Shown: positions 15,028 to 25,522, numbered from the stretch's first letter. The stretch: 64,000 nt of DNA from Desulfovibrio sp. Huiquan2017 (GCF_017351175.1 NZ_JAFMPN010000009.1:39519-103518); one strand, 5' to 3'. Numbers and translations: made by a program. Notes: generated by a model from the sequence alone, not told the origin.

Positions 15028-17136
15028 CTATACCTGCAAGGCGTTAAAGTCGGCCAGCCGACCCAGCCGGTCCACCAGCCCCTTGAGCAGGTTCAGCCGG
15101 TTCAGCCGGACGTCCGGGGCGTCGCACATGACCATGACGTTGTCGAAAAAGCCGTCCACGGCCGGGCGCAGTTCCCCGAGTAGACCAAACAGGCCCTTGA
15201 AGTCACCGTTCTCCCAGAGATCGTCGAAACGCGGGGCCACTTCACCGAGCTTGTTCCCGAAAGCGGTCTCATGTTCATCCTCGAACAAATCGGCGTCATA
15301 GTTGCCGGTCAACGGCTCACCCGCCTCGTCTCCCTGCTTGCGGATAATGTTGGCGGCCCGCTTGAAGGTCAGCACGCTCCGCTCGAAGTCGGCCCCCCGG
15401 CTGAACTCGGCCAGGGCGGTGAGCCGCGCCTTGAACGTGCGGATGTCGTTGAACCCGGCCCCCAGGGCAGCGTCCACCACGCGGGTGTCGAAACCCTGGC
15501 CGGTGAACAGGGCGCGCAGCCGCTGGCCGAAGAAGTCCATGAGCTTGCCCAAAGCCTCGCCCTGCTCCACTTTCCACTTCACTCCGGAATACGCCTCCTG
15601 GGCGGCCCGAAGCATAGCTTCCAGATCCAGGGAGAGATCGTGCTCCATGATGATCCTGGCAATGCCCAGGGCGCAGCGACGCAGAGCATACGGGTCGTTG
15701 GCCCCGGTGGGCACCTTGCCCAGGCCGAAGCAGCCCGCCATGGTGTCGGCCTTGTCGGCCATGGAGACCAGAGCGCCGGACAGGGAGGACGGCACCGGGG
15801 TGTCGGGCCCGGCGGGCAGATACTGCTCGTAGATGCCCTTGGAAACGATCTCGCCCAACCCGGCGCGTTCGGCGTAAATGCCGCCCATCTTGCCTTGCAG
15901 GGAATCGAACTCGATGACCATTTCGGACACCAGATCCGCCTTGGCCAGGCGACCGGCCTGGGCGTACTTTTCAATCTCGCCGGGCAGGATGTTCTGAGAC
16001 GCATCCAGGGTCTCGGCCAGCTTGGCGCACAGGGTCTCTATACGCCGGGACTTGTCGCCAACGGTGCCAAGCGGCCCAAGAAAGACCACATGCTCCAGCT
16101 TTTCAAGCCAGGTGTCGAACTCCACCTTGCAATCCGCCTCCCAGAAGAAGCGGGCGTCCTCAAGGCGGGCCTTAAGCACCCGCTCCCACCCCTTCTTGAC
16201 CAGGCTCACGTCCAGGGGCTCCAGATTCAGGGTGGTCAGGAAATGCGGCAGCAGCTTGCCGTCCGCATCCTCCACGCCGAAAGACTTCTGGTGGGACTGC
16301 ATGGAGGTCAACAGGACCTCGCGCGGCAATTCCAGGTAGCGCGGGTCGATGTCGCCAATAAGCGGCCTGGGGTATTCCACCAGGTTGGCCACCTCGTCCA
16401 GCAGCCCATCGTTCCAGACGATCCGGCCGCCGAGGGCTTCGGCCAGCCTGTTGCCCTCTTTCACAATGGTCTCGCGGCGCTCGGCCGGGTCAATGACCAC
16501 CTTGCACTGGTCGCGGACCACGGAAAAATAGTCGGCCGTGGAGGCCACGCTGAACGGTCCGGGACCCATGACGCGATGCCCGCGCGTCTCGCGGCCCGAC
16601 GTCAGATTCTCCAGGGGAAATTCGACGACGTCCGTATCGAGCAGGGCCAGGAGCCAACGCACGGGGCGGCCGAAGGTGAAGTCGTAATCGCCCCAATGCA
16701 TCTTCTTGGGGAAGGACAGGGACTCGATGCTCTTGATGCAGATGGCGGGCAGGATATCAACGGTTTTACCGCCGCCGACCAATTTCTTGGCCGCCAAGTA
16801 TTCGCCCTTGCCGGTCTCCATCTTGAACAACGCGCTCTCGGGAACTCCCTGGGTCTTGGCGAAGCCCAGCCCCGCCTTGGTCAGGTTGCCCGCGTCGTCA
16901 TAGGCGATGCGCACCGGAGGCCCGGTGACGGTCTCCTCCTCCTGCAATTGGGTCAGGGCCAGGGACGGCACGTGAGCGGTGATACGGCGCGGGGTGGCGT
17001 AGCATTTGACCCCCCCGTTCTCGACCATGGACTCGGTCAGCCCCTTGGCAAAGGCCTCTTCGAGCTCGGCCGCCAGCTTGGGGACGAAGCGGGCGGGCAT
17101 TTCCTCGGTTCCGATTTCCAGAATGAATTCGGCCAT
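15028..17136 (-). CDS. glyS: Glycyl-tRNA synthetase beta subunit
   Basis: A 702-aa subunit of the bacterial alpha2beta2 GlyRS. It recognises tRNA-Gly and supports charging by GlyQ. It opens AEFILEIGTEEMPARF, typical of GlyS. The central HD-like region and the C-terminal DALR-type anticodon-binding domain, with repeated helical segments to the end, are all present at full length. It follows glyQ by about 40 bases on the same strand, so the two subunits are co-expressed. Confidence 0.96.
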   Translation of the reverse strand: MAEFILEIGTEEMPARFVPKLAAELEEAFAKGLTESMVENGGVKCYATPRRITAHVPSLALTQLQEEETVTGPPVRIAYDDAGNLTKAGLGFAKTQGVPESALFKMETGKGEYLAAKKLVGGGKTVDILPAICIKSIESLSFPKKMHWGDYDFTFGRPVRWLLALLDTDVVEFPLENLTSGRETRGHRVMGPGPFSVASTADYFSVVRDQCKVVIDPAERRETIVKEGNRLAEALGGRIVWNDGLLDEVANLVEYPRPLIGDIDPRYLELPREVLLTSMQSHQKSFGVEDADGKLLPHFLTTLNLEPLDVSLVKKGWERVLKARLEDARFFWEADCKVEFDTWLEKLEHVVFLGPLGTVGDKSRRIETLCAKLAETLDASQNILPGEIEKYAQAGRLAKADLVSEMVIEFDSLQGKMGGIYAERAGLGEIVSKGIYEQYLPAGPDTPVPSSLSGALVSMADKADTMAGCFGLGKVPTGANDPYALRRCALGIARIIMEHDLSLDLEAMLRAAQEAYSGVKWKVEQGEALGKLMDFFGQRLRALFTGQGFDTRVVDAALGAGFNDIRTFKARLTALAEFSRGADFERSVLTFKRAANIIRKQGDEAGEPLTGNYDADLFEDEHETAFGNKLGEVAPRFDDLWENGDFKGLFGLLGELRPAVDGFFDNVMVMCDAPDVRLNRLNLLKGLVDRLGRLADFNALQV

Positions 17137-17178
17137 TGTTCTTCTCTTCTATAGTCTGATGCGTGACGTGGGCATCGT

Positions 17179-18048
17179 TTATTTCTTGAGCAGGGGATAG
17201 CCCATTTCTTCCCGCTGGTCGGCGTAGAGCCTCGCGATCTTGGAGGCCAGATTGCGCACGCGGCCGATGTAGGTGGCGCGTTCGGTGATGGAGATGGCCC
17301 CCCGGGCGTCCAACAGGTTGAAGGAATGGGAGCACTTCAGGCAGTAGTCATAGGCGGGCCAGGGCAGCCCCGCCTCGCACAGCTTCAGGCATTCGCCCTC
17401 GAACTTGTTGAAGAGGTCGAAAAGCATATCCGCGTTGGACAACTCAAAGTTGTACTTGGACATCTCCACCTCATTCTGGTGGTAGACGTTGCCGTAGGTG
17501 ACCGTGTCGTTCCACTTGAGGTCGTAGACCGACTCCTTCTCCTGGAGATACATGCAGAGGCGCTCCAGCCCGTAGGTGATCTCCACGCTGACGGGTTTGA
17601 GGTCGATACCGCCCACCTGCTGGAAGTAGGTGAACTGGGTGACCTCCATGCCGTTGAGCCACACTTCCCAGCCCAGGCCCCAGGCGCCCAGGGTGGGTGA
17701 TTCCCAATCGTCCTCCACAAAACGGATGTCGTGGGCCGCCGCGTCGATGCCGATGGCCGACAGGGACTGCAGGTAAAGATCCTGGACATTGTCCGGGGAC
17801 GGCTTCAGGACGACCTGGAACTGGTAATAATGCTGCAACCGGTTGGGGTTCTCGCCGTAGCGGCCGTCGGTGGGACGGCGGGAAGGCTCGACGTAGGCGG
17901 TCTTCCACGGCTCGGGGCCGATGACCCGGAAAAACGTGGAGGGATTGAACGTCCCGGCACCGCACTCGATGTCCATGGCCTGGACCACGGCGCAGCCGTA
18001 ATTCGCCCAAAAGCCCTGCAATTTCAGTATGACATCTTGAAAATTCAT
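17179..18048 (-). CDS. glyQ: Glycyl-tRNA synthetase alpha subunit
   Basis: A 289-aa class II synthetase subunit that forms glycyl-adenylate. [14 protein letters not shown] at the N terminus and the segments [19 protein letters not shown] and [12 protein letters not shown] are hallmark GlyQ sequence. The ATG at 18048 was chosen over an upstream extension to 18126 because it matches the family N terminus. It lies 13 bases after recO. No T-box leader is visible, which suits an internal operon gene. Confidence 0.96.
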   Translation of the reverse strand: MNFQDVILKLQGFWANYGCAVVQAMDIECGAGTFNPSTFFRVIGPEPWKTAYVEPSRRPTDGRYGENPNRLQHYYQFQVVLKPSPDNVQDLYLQSLSAIGIDAAAHDIRFVEDDWESPTLGAWGLGWEVWLNGMEVTQFTYFQQVGGIDLKPVSVEITYGLERLCMYLQEKESVYDLKWNDTVTYGNVYHQNEVEMSKYNFELSNADMLFDLFNKFEGECLKLCEAGLPWPAYDYCLKCSHSFNLLDARGAISITERATYIGRVRNLASKIARLYADQREEMGYPLLKK

Positions 18049-18061
18049 GATCTGCTCCAAC

Positions 18062-18820
18062 TCATACCTTTTTATACATGCCGCCCTCCCAGGACAGGCC
18101 CAGGTGGTAGGCGACGAATAGTTCAATCAGTTGACTGGCCTGGCGGCGGACTTCATTGTCCATGCTCACTGAGGCCCAGTCGGCCGGCCGGCTGTGTTGT
18201 ATCCAGTCCAGGGCGCGCAGCACCCCGGCGGAAATAGGCCGAGCAAGACCCTCTAACGGTTTCCCGTCGGAAAGACAAGTCCGGCAGGCCACTTGGCCGC
18301 GCTCCACGCCGAAACGATGGCCGCACTCGCAGGACAAGGGGCGGCCGCATACCCCGCAACAGAGGAAGTCGGGCGTGAAGCCCATGTCGAAGGCCATTTT
18401 GGCCCGAAAGAGCCAGGGGGTAAAATCGCTGCCCGTGCCGCTCTCCTCCAGCATGTGCAGGGTCTCAAGGAGCAGTTCGTAGGCAACCTTGGCATCGGCG
18501 GGGTCGATCTCCACCGCCTCTACGAATTTGACGCAGTTGACGGCCAGGCCGGTGCGTGCCGGGTCCGTGCGGATCCCGGGAAAATTGTGCAGCAGCGTCC
18601 CCTCTTCGAGGACCGTGTATGCACCGGTCTTGTTGGTTCCGATGGTGAAGAGCACGAGGCTCAAAGGATCAAGGCAGCCCACGAAGCGACGGCGCGAACG
18701 GCTGCCGCCGAAGGCGAACCCGTTGAAGATGCCGCGCGAAGGCGTCAGCAGGCGAACCCAGACGTCGGCCTCTCGAAAACGCCCGGTCTTGAGTACGAGG
18801 GCTTTTTCGGTGGCGCTCAT
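18062..18820 (-). CDS. recO: DNA repair protein RecO
   Basis: A 252-aa RecFOR-pathway mediator that helps load RecA on SSB-coated DNA. An N-terminal OB fold (about residues 1-80, with [14 protein letters not shown]) precedes a helical domain carrying a CxxC zinc site (CCGVC near 170 and CRTC near 195). It lies between rodZ and glyQ on the same strand with short gaps. The zinc site, absent from some RecO proteins, appears intact. Confidence 0.92.
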   Translation of the reverse strand: MSATEKALVLKTGRFREADVWVRLLTPSRGIFNGFAFGGSRSRRRFVGCLDPLSLVLFTIGTNKTGAYTVLEEGTLLHNFPGIRTDPARTGLAVNCVKFVEAVEIDPADAKVAYELLLETLHMLEESGTGSDFTPWLFRAKMAFDMGFTPDFLCCGVCGRPLSCECGHRFGVERGQVACRTCLSDGKPLEGLARPISAGVLRALDWIQHSRPADWASVSMDNEVRRQASQLIELFVAYHLGLSWEGGMYKKV

Positions 18821-18854
18821 GAGCCTACGTCCGCGCGGAATCCGGAAATCCCGG

Positions 18855-19859
18855 TCACATGCCGAAGGTAAGCGTCTGGATGTTGCCCTTGGAGGCGTCC
18901 AGGGCGTAGGGCTGGCCGTTATAGGTCACGGTCACGCCGGAAACGTTGCCAATGCGGATGCGGCGCGGGCTGTTGAACATGAGGCGCAGCGGTTCCCCCT
19001 TGCGCAGGACGAAGTCACGGGCCATCTTGGTCTCCTCGCCCCGCCAGACGCCGATCCAGCACCCCTTGTCCGAGATGGCGCGGATGATCACCACATGGTC
19101 GTAGTTGGGCTCATCGGGCGCGCCCTCCTGGGTAATGGCGGCCTCCTCGTCGGCCAGGTCGGACTGGGCCGGAGCCGGAACTTGAGCCGGGGCGGCGGCC
19201 CGCTCGCGGGCGGGAGCGGCCGGAGCGGGCACGTCGGGCGCGGATTCTTCCGCCGGGGCTTGACCGGTCCGCGTAGCCCAGTCCTGTTCCTCGGCGGGAG
19301 CCGTCTCGGGCGCGATCTCGGGCGCGATCTCGGGCGCAGACTGGTCATCGGCAGGGGCGACTTCCGGGACAACCTCACCGGGCCCGGCGGGCTGGACGGA
19401 CTCCTCGGCCGGAACCGGCGCTGGCACAGTGGCCTCCGGGACCTTGGGCTTGTTCAGATTCAAGACCAGGATCACCGCCGCGACGACGAGGACCAAGACG
19501 ATGAGGATGGAGGGCCACACGGACCGCTTGCGGCGTCCAGCGCCCACTTCGTTGTCCTGAAAGGCCTTTTCCGCAGTGGGGGCCACATCGTAGGAAAGGT
19601 CCCCTGCCTGGGGCTGCTCCAATTGATATTCGCGGTCCACGACCATGGACAGTTCATCCGGGTCGAGCCCGAGCAGGCGGGCGTAGCTCTTGACGAATCC
19701 CTTGGTGTACACGGGATGCGGCAGGGCCGAGCGGTCGCCACTCTCCAAGGCGAGAAGGATGACGCGGCTGATCTTGGTGGTCTCCATGACCGCTTTGATG
19801 GTCAGCCCCTTGGCCTCCCGTTCGCGCTGTAGCGTTTCGCCGAGTTCCTGAAATGTCAT
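18855..19859 (-). CDS. rodZ: RodZ-like cytoskeletal/HTH membrane protein
   Basis: A 334-aa bitopic protein. A Cro/CI-type HTH_25 domain at the N terminus (about residues 1-75, including LESGDRSALPHPVYTKGFVKSYA) is typical of RodZ, which links MreB to the envelope. A cluster of basic residues precedes one membrane helix (about 113-134). Next comes a Pro/Ala/Glu-rich periplasmic linker with PEIAPEIAPET repeats, and a C-terminal DUF4115 beta domain from about residue 245. Its ATG overlaps the surA stop (ATGA), so translation is coupled. Confidence 0.87.
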   Translation of the reverse strand: MTFQELGETLQREREAKGLTIKAVMETTKISRVILLALESGDRSALPHPVYTKGFVKSYARLLGLDPDELSMVVDREYQLEQPQAGDLSYDVAPTAEKAFQDNEVGAGRRKRSVWPSILIVLVLVVAAVILVLNLNKPKVPEATVPAPVPAEESVQPAGPGEVVPEVAPADDQSAPEIAPEIAPETAPAEEQDWATRTGQAPAEESAPDVPAPAAPARERAAAPAQVPAPAQSDLADEEAAITQEGAPDEPNYDHVVIIRAISDKGCWIGVWRGEETKMARDFVLRKGEPLRLMFNSPRRIRIGNVSGVTVTYNGQPYALDASKGNIQTLTFGM

Positions 19860-20827
19860 TGGGTTACTCCATTATCGGGCTTGAGCGCATCGTCCATGTA
19901 GACGATAACCGCGCTCTGCTTCAATTTATCGAAATAATCGGTGAACACCGTCTCCCGTTTTTTCTGCATCAAATCCCTGTAGAGATTGTCGCGCACGTCT
20001 TCAAGCGGAACCATGCGGTCGTCGTTGATCTTGATGGGTGAAAGCAGAGCTTGATGCCCCTGGATGGTCAATGGCGTGCTCACGCCGCCCTCGGCCACTC
20101 CCTGAAGGGAGGTTCGCCACTCGTCGGCCAGGTCCACCCAGTTCAGTTGACCGATGGATCCGCCGCTGTCCTTGCCCGGACCGACACTATACTTGGCTAC
20201 GGCCTCGGCAAAGGTCAGCTCGCCGTTGGTGATGCGCTCCCTGACTTCCACCGGAGATACATCGGGCGGCAAGAGGATAATGGCCAGCTCGACCATCTTG
20301 CCCATGGAGTAATCATCCTTGCGGGCTTCATACTCCGCCTGGATTTCCGAATCCGTGACCACGACCTTGCTGTTGACCATGTGGCCGATGAGCTCCTGCT
20401 TCTCCAGCATTTTCTTGAGCCGCGAACGGAACTCCTCCATGCTCAGGCCATCCTGGGCCACCATCTGCTGAAATTCCTCCAGGGTCAGACCGCGCTCGTT
20501 GCGGACCCGCTCGATTTCCTTGTCCAGATTCTCTTCGGACACGTTGACGGAAAACCGCTGGATCTCCTGCTGAATGAGTTCATCGTTGACGAGCTTATCC
20601 AGCATCTGCTTCCGCAACGACTGCAACTTCGCCTGTTCCCGGGCATCGAGTTTGCGGTCCTTGATCTTGTCGTAAACGGGCTTCATCTCCTGGTCCAAGT
20701 CATATTGGGTGATGATGGAGTCGTTGATCTTCACCAGGATGCGGTCCACGACCATATCCTTGGCCTGGGCCGTCAGCGGATAGAGAAAGAGCATGGCTCC
20801 CAAAAGCAAGGAAACGATTTTTACCAC
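19856..20827 (-). CDS. SurA-like periplasmic peptidyl-prolyl isomerase
   Basis: Periplasmic outer-membrane-protein chaperone of 323 aa. The start is GTG at 20827 with AAGGAG seven bases upstream. A signal peptide (KIVSLLLGAMLFLYPLTAQA) precedes a SurA_N chaperone domain (about 28-175) and one parvulin-type rotamase domain (about 180-275) with the conserved GGSIGQLNW. E. coli SurA has two parvulin domains; this one has one, as is common in deltaproteobacteria. It lies between a related lipoprotein gene and rodZ, overlapping the latter. Confidence 0.87.
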   Translation of the reverse strand: MVKIVSLLLGAMLFLYPLTAQAKDMVVDRILVKINDSIITQYDLDQEMKPVYDKIKDRKLDAREQAKLQSLRKQMLDKLVNDELIQQEIQRFSVNVSEENLDKEIERVRNERGLTLEEFQQMVAQDGLSMEEFRSRLKKMLEKQELIGHMVNSKVVVTDSEIQAEYEARKDDYSMGKMVELAIILLPPDVSPVEVRERITNGELTFAEAVAKYSVGPGKDSGGSIGQLNWVDLADEWRTSLQGVAEGGVSTPLTIQGHQALLSPIKINDDRMVPLEDVRDNLYRDLMQKKRETVFTDYFDKLKQSAVIVYMDDALKPDNGVTQ

Positions 20828-20926
20828 GCATTCACTCCTTGAATCGGGAAAGGACATTTCCATTCCTCTCCCGAAATGTTGTCGGATTCTAGTCGTTTTG
20901 TACGGACTATGCAACGAACGGACCGA

Positions 20927-22027
20927 TCAGATCCCCGTATCCGTGCCGATCTGGTCCATGGGAATAGCCTCATCGGCCGGCTCCTGATCGTTCATGTCAT
21001 CCTGGGACATGTCCGGCGGCAAGGTCGGTTCCATGCCCTGATCCGGAGATGATTCGTCCGGTTCCGTCATGACGGGGTCATCCCCGCCAGCATCGCCTTC
21101 TCCCGGCTTGGCGGCGGATTCCAGCAGATGCTCGCTGATCTTGATGTCCGCCTTGGCCAAGCTCCCGGAAAGCCATTTCTCGAAGGCGCTTTCCATCTTC
21201 TTTTCAAGCAGGGCCTCTTCCACCAGGGGATAGGCCTGGGCCGGAGGCAAGACTTTGGCTTCGCTGCGTTCGAGCAAAACCAGGGCTTCGAAACCGAAAC
21301 GGTCGGTTAGTACGTCGCTGGCCTGCCCCGGCTTGAGCCCGGTCAAAGCGGCGCGCCAGGGGGCGGTCAACCGCCCTTCCCGCACCACCACCTCCCGGGT
21401 CTCGACTTCACCAAAGGCGGTGGCCAAGTTCACCTGGTCATGATCCTTGAGATACTTGTCCACGGCCTTGATAACCAACTCGCGGCTCGGCCCCCGCACC
21501 ACCAGGATGCGCAGACTCTCGGCCAGATAGAAGTCCGAGATATGGTCGCGGTAGTACTTCTCGGCCTCTTTGTAGTCGATCTTGACCTGCGGCCGGAGGA
21601 CCTGCTGAAAAAATTTCTTCTGGGCCAGATAGTAACGCAGTTGCCGCCGCCAGGACTTGAGGTCGATGTATTCCTCGACCAAAACCTGTTCAAAGGCCCC
21701 CTCGGGATAATCGGCGCGCACCATGTCCTCGGCCTTGCGCAGTTCCTCGTCCGTCACGGACAGGTCGCGGCGGGCCAAATCCTGGACCACCAGTTCCTGC
21801 ACAATCAGGTCCGACAGGATCTCGCCGTATTCCCGGCGCAGCTTTTCCACGCTGGGCACAAAGGCCCCGACGCTGTCCTCCTGGAACTGGTCGTGTTGGA
21901 ACTCCAACTGGCTGAGGAAAATGGGCGCACCGTTGACCCGGGCCACGATGCCCATGTCGTCCGTGTCCCCAGAGCAACCGGCCATGAGGGCCGCCAACAA
22001 AAACAATATGGCTATGTAACGTTTCAT
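20927..22027 (-). CDS. SurA/PpiC-like foldase lipoprotein with an acidic C-terminal tail
   Basis: A 366-aa lipoprotein with lipobox LMAGC (C18). A SurA_N-like helical chaperone region (about 25-165) is followed by a weak parvulin-like segment (about 170-270) lacking the GG-x-LGW core, so isomerase activity may be lost. The last 65 residues or so are acidic and Pro/Met-rich (DDPVMTEPDES and similar) and look disordered. The pairing with surA, rodZ and mfd suggests an envelope-folding module. The tail is unusual and its role is unknown. Confidence 0.82.
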   Translation of the reverse strand: MKRYIAILFLLAALMAGCSGDTDDMGIVARVNGAPIFLSQLEFQHDQFQEDSVGAFVPSVEKLRREYGEILSDLIVQELVVQDLARRDLSVTDEELRKAEDMVRADYPEGAFEQVLVEEYIDLKSWRRQLRYYLAQKKFFQQVLRPQVKIDYKEAEKYYRDHISDFYLAESLRILVVRGPSRELVIKAVDKYLKDHDQVNLATAFGEVETREVVVREGRLTAPWRAALTGLKPGQASDVLTDRFGFEALVLLERSEAKVLPPAQAYPLVEEALLEKKMESAFEKWLSGSLAKADIKISEHLLESAAKPGEGDAGGDDPVMTEPDESSPDQGMEPTLPPDMSQDDMNDQEPADEAIPMDQIGTDTGI

Positions 22028-22036
22028 ATGTACTCG

Positions 22037-25000
22037 TTATCGTCCGGTCGGTGGCGCGTTTTCGGCATCGAACATGCTTTCCAGGTCCGCGGCGGTAGAT
22101 TCCAACGCCTCCCGCATGGAATGCGCGTCTTCATATCGGATTTCCAGCTTGGCCGGGGGAATGAGCTTGGCCGTTTCCCCCCGTCCGCCAACCCAGCGAA
22201 TGAGTTGCTCCGGGGTAACCGCCATGGCGTTGTCCTTCCAAGTGATGACCATCCGGCTTGGGTAGAGCTCCGCCCTGGCCGCCTGCATGCGGGACAAGGT
22301 TCGTTTTATGCGCAACACCCCGAAAAAGGCGTCCAGGGCCTCGGGCAACGGGCCGAACCGATCCCGGATCTCCGCTTCGTATTCGCGAAGCTCCATATCC
22401 GAGGCCGCCGAGGAAAGGCCCCGGTAGTAGCGCAGCCGCTCCCGTGAATCCGGGATGTACCCGCCGGGAATGTGTGCCTCGAACACGAAATTGAGTTCCG
22501 TGTCCAATGCCCCGGCATGCTCCTCGCCACGCAGCCTGGCGACCTCCTCCTCAAGCATTTCAAGGAAGAGTTCGAGGCCGACTTTGGCGATCTGCCCGGA
22601 CTGGGCCTCGCCCAGGATATTGCCTGCGCCGCGAAGGCGCAAGTCCTCCATGGCCACCTTGAATCCTGCCCCCAGATAATCCATGTCCAGAATGATGCGC
22701 AAGCGTTTGCGCACGATTTCGGAAATATCCTTGATGGACGGAACCACGAAATATGCATAGGCTTGGCGTTCACTCCGCCCCACCCTGCCCCGCAACTGAT
22801 AGAGCTGCCCCAGGCCGAAAAGCTGGGCCTGGTCCACGATGAGGGTGTTCGCATTGGGGAAATCCAGGCCGGACTCCACAATGGAGGTGCAGACGAGCAC
22901 ATCCAGCTCCCCGTGCCAGAAGCCGCGCATGGCCTCTTCAAGCCCTTTTTCGCTCATGCGGCCGTGGGCCATACCCACCTTGGCATCCGGGACCAGGCCG
23001 CGCACGTACTCGGCCACCCGTTCCAGCCCGTTGACCCGGTTGTACACCCAGTAGACTTGGCCGCCCCGGTCCAGCTCCCGGCGCAGGACCGCCGCGAGTT
23101 CCAGGTTCTCGCGCTCCATGATGCCCGTTTCCACGGGCTTGCGATCCACGGGCGGGGTCTCGATGACGGACAGTCCTCGGATGCCGGACAGGGAAAGTTG
23201 CAGAGTCCGGGGGATGGGTGTGGCCGTTAAGGTCAAGACGTCGATATTCTGTCTGAAATGCTTGAGCTTTTCTTTGTGCTTGACCCCAAAGCGCTGTTCC
23301 TCATCCAAAATGAGCAGGCCGAGATTGGGCAACGCCACGTCCTTGGACAGAATGCGGTGCGTACCGATGAGGATGTCGATTTCGCCCCGGCTCGCGGCTT
23401 CGAGCACGGTCTTCTGCCGCTTGGCGGAGACGAACCGGCTGAGCAGGCCCACGCGCACCGGGAACCCCTCCATGCGCTTGGTGAATGTCTGGTAATGCTG
23501 TTCGGCCAGGACCGTGGTCGGGCACAGCAGGGCCGTCTGGCGGCCTTCGAGCGCCGCGCGGAAAGCGGCGCGCAAGGCCACCTCGGTCTTGCCGAAGCCG
23601 ACGTCGCCGCAGACAAGCCGGTCCATGGGTTCGGGCTTCTCCATGTCCCGGAACACGTCGTTCACGGCCTTCTCCTGATCCGGGGTCTCCTCGAAACCGA
23701 AGGTCGCCTCAAACTCGGCGTACATCTCGTCCAGCGGGCCGTAGCCGAACCCCTTGGCCACCCGGCGGAAGGCGTACATCTCCACCAATTCGTGGGCGAT
23801 CTTCTCGATGGCTTTGCGGACCTTGGCCGTGGTCTTGGCCCAACGTGCGCCGCCGAGCTTATCCAACGACGGCTGCCGGGCCCCCTCGGGGCCCTTGAAG
23901 CGCTGGACGAGATTGAGCCGGTCCACGGGCAGGTACAACTTATCCTCGCCAGAAAAATACAGAAGCAAGTAGTCGTTGGCCCCTTCGCCGATGGACATAT
24001 GGTGCAGGCCGCCGAACTGGGACAGCCCGTAGTCCCGGTGGACCAGCAGGTCGCCCTCGGACAGGTCGTCGTACCGGTCAAGCCCTTTGAAGGCCTTGTC
24101 GCGCCGCTCGTGCGCCCGGGCGGCCTGAGGTTGGAGAACCTCCTCGCCAAGGATGCGCGTACGGTTCCAGCCAATGTCCATGCCCTTGCGCAACGGTGAG
24201 ACCAAAGCGTAGAGCCCGGGCCTGTCCGGCGCATATTCCAGGGTGATGGGCAGACTCTCCTGCTCGGCCAGATTCAGGAACTTGGCCCGCGAACGCCGGG
24301 TGCGGAAGCTCAGGATGGTGGTTTCGCCAGCGCCCTGCCATTCTTTGATCCCGGCCATGAGGGCCGCCCACGGTCGCCGCGAGGCCTCGGGACGCCAGAA
24401 GATGTCCGTAAAATCGCTATACGGGGTCTCGGGCAGGTCGATGCCGATCTTCTCCCGGCCAATGGTCAGCTCTTCGAAAACCAATTGGCGGGCGGAACTC
24501 CACGCCTTGCGGGCCACGTCGTGGGAACGGACGACAAACCGCCTGGGCAGGCTGATTCCCTTGTCGCGTTCCTCGTCCTTCAAGAAGTCGCGCCACGCCT
24601 GTTCGCGGTCTTCGAGCCGCGCACGCAGACTTCCCCCGGAAGAAAGCAGCCAGGCCGCGTTCTTGGGCAGAAAGGCTTCAAGGCCCACGGGATCGTCATA
24701 GTACAGGCCGGGCCAGATGAACCCGTCATCGGCGTCGAGGCGCTCGGACAACGCCTGTTCCTGGGCGGCGGAGATTTCGCCGGTCTTGCGCAGTTTCTCC
24801 CACTGATCCCGGGCGCGAAAGCCACGGTCGCCTGTGGTGATGCAGGGGGCCACGGGCAGCAGCACGGCCTCGGCGAGATCCGCCTTGGAGCGCTGGGAGG
24901 CCGGATCGAACAGACGGATTTCCTCCAGTATATCGCCGAAAAATTCCAGACGCAGCGGCAACTCGTAGCCCGGCGCGTGAATATCCAGGATATCGCCGCG

Positions 25001-25522
25001 CATGGCCATATCGCCAGGCTCGGCCACGAGCTTGCGGCGCACGTACCCCCAGGAGACGAGTTGCTCCAGAAGGATGTCCGGGGACATCTCCTCGCCCTTG
25101 GCCAGGGCGGCCCAGTTCTCGCGCAGAACCGTCTCGTCGGGCCAGTGCGGCAGAAGATTGTCGGCGGTCATGAGCACGCCGCGCGGACCGTCCCGGTAGA
25201 CCAACCCGTACAAGGCCGCCCACCGCTCGCTCCAGCCCGAGGATTCCGGGTTGCGCGAATGGTATGGCGGCAGAAAGGCCCACTCCCGCTCCCAAGCGGG
25301 CTGTTCGATCCCGCCGCCCGAACCGCGCGACAGCAGGGTCAACAGGGCCTGCATCTCCCGGAACTCGGTGACGCCGGGGACCACCAGGACCACGTTCGAG
25401 CCCCCGGCCAGCAGCGATCCCGCCAGCAGGGCCTGGGAACCCGGCCCGCTCTTGAAGACGCGGACCGTATCCACGGTCCCCTGCATGAAGTCGGCTATGT
25501 CCTTGGGATAAATGGCTGGCAT
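22037..25522 (-). CDS. mfd: Transcription-repair coupling factor Mfd
   Basis: A 1161-aa ATP-dependent translocase that removes stalled RNA polymerase and recruits UvrA. An N-terminal UvrB-like module (about 1-330) is followed by the RNAP-interacting CarD-like domain (LSEGDLLVHRDYGLSQFGG, about 480). A RecG-like motor follows, with Walker A GDVGFGKTE and the box LDEEQRFG, and a C-terminal TRCF domain. The ATG at 25522 lacks a clear Shine-Dalgarno. The frame is open upstream into cheW, but that extension is not family-like. It ends 9 bases before the foldase lipoprotein. Confidence 0.95.
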   Translation of the reverse strand: MPAIYPKDIADFMQGTVDTVRVFKSGPGSQALLAGSLLAGGSNVVLVVPGVTEFREMQALLTLLSRGSGGGIEQPAWEREWAFLPPYHSRNPESSGWSERWAALYGLVYRDGPRGVLMTADNLLPHWPDETVLRENWAALAKGEEMSPDILLEQLVSWGYVRRKLVAEPGDMAMRGDILDIHAPGYELPLRLEFFGDILEEIRLFDPASQRSKADLAEAVLLPVAPCITTGDRGFRARDQWEKLRKTGEISAAQEQALSERLDADDGFIWPGLYYDDPVGLEAFLPKNAAWLLSSGGSLRARLEDREQAWRDFLKDEERDKGISLPRRFVVRSHDVARKAWSSARQLVFEELTIGREKIGIDLPETPYSDFTDIFWRPEASRRPWAALMAGIKEWQGAGETTILSFRTRRSRAKFLNLAEQESLPITLEYAPDRPGLYALVSPLRKGMDIGWNRTRILGEEVLQPQAARAHERRDKAFKGLDRYDDLSEGDLLVHRDYGLSQFGGLHHMSIGEGANDYLLLYFSGEDKLYLPVDRLNLVQRFKGPEGARQPSLDKLGGARWAKTTAKVRKAIEKIAHELVEMYAFRRVAKGFGYGPLDEMYAEFEATFGFEETPDQEKAVNDVFRDMEKPEPMDRLVCGDVGFGKTEVALRAAFRAALEGRQTALLCPTTVLAEQHYQTFTKRMEGFPVRVGLLSRFVSAKRQKTVLEAASRGEIDILIGTHRILSKDVALPNLGLLILDEEQRFGVKHKEKLKHFRQNIDVLTLTATPIPRTLQLSLSGIRGLSVIETPPVDRKPVETGIMERENLELAAVLRRELDRGGQVYWVYNRVNGLERVAEYVRGLVPDAKVGMAHGRMSEKGLEEAMRGFWHGELDVLVCTSIVESGLDFPNANTLIVDQAQLFGLGQLYQLRGRVGRSERQAYAYFVVPSIKDISEIVRKRLRIILDMDYLGAGFKVAMEDLRLRGAGNILGEAQSGQIAKVGLELFLEMLEEEVARLRGEEHAGALDTELNFVFEAHIPGGYIPDSRERLRYYRGLSSAASDMELREYEAEIRDRFGPLPEALDAFFGVLRIKRTLSRMQAARAELYPSRMVITWKDNAMAVTPEQLIRWVGGRGETAKLIPPAKLEIRYEDAHSMREALESTAADLESMFDAENAPPTGR

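Noticed and set aside
15271..17154. A 627-codon plus-strand open frame opposite glyS
   Set aside because: Antisense shadow of a well-conserved synthetase gene; no domain is recognisable.
18049..18061. T-box or other riboswitch before glyQ, and TPP or SAM riboswitches before thiL and metY
   Set aside because: glyQ and thiL follow upstream genes with no room for a leader, and the metY leader shows only simple stems without a known riboswitch core.
19319..19460. Repeated Pro/Ala/Glu codons resembling a short DNA repeat
   Set aside because: They encode the low-complexity periplasmic linker of RodZ, a normal feature of that protein.
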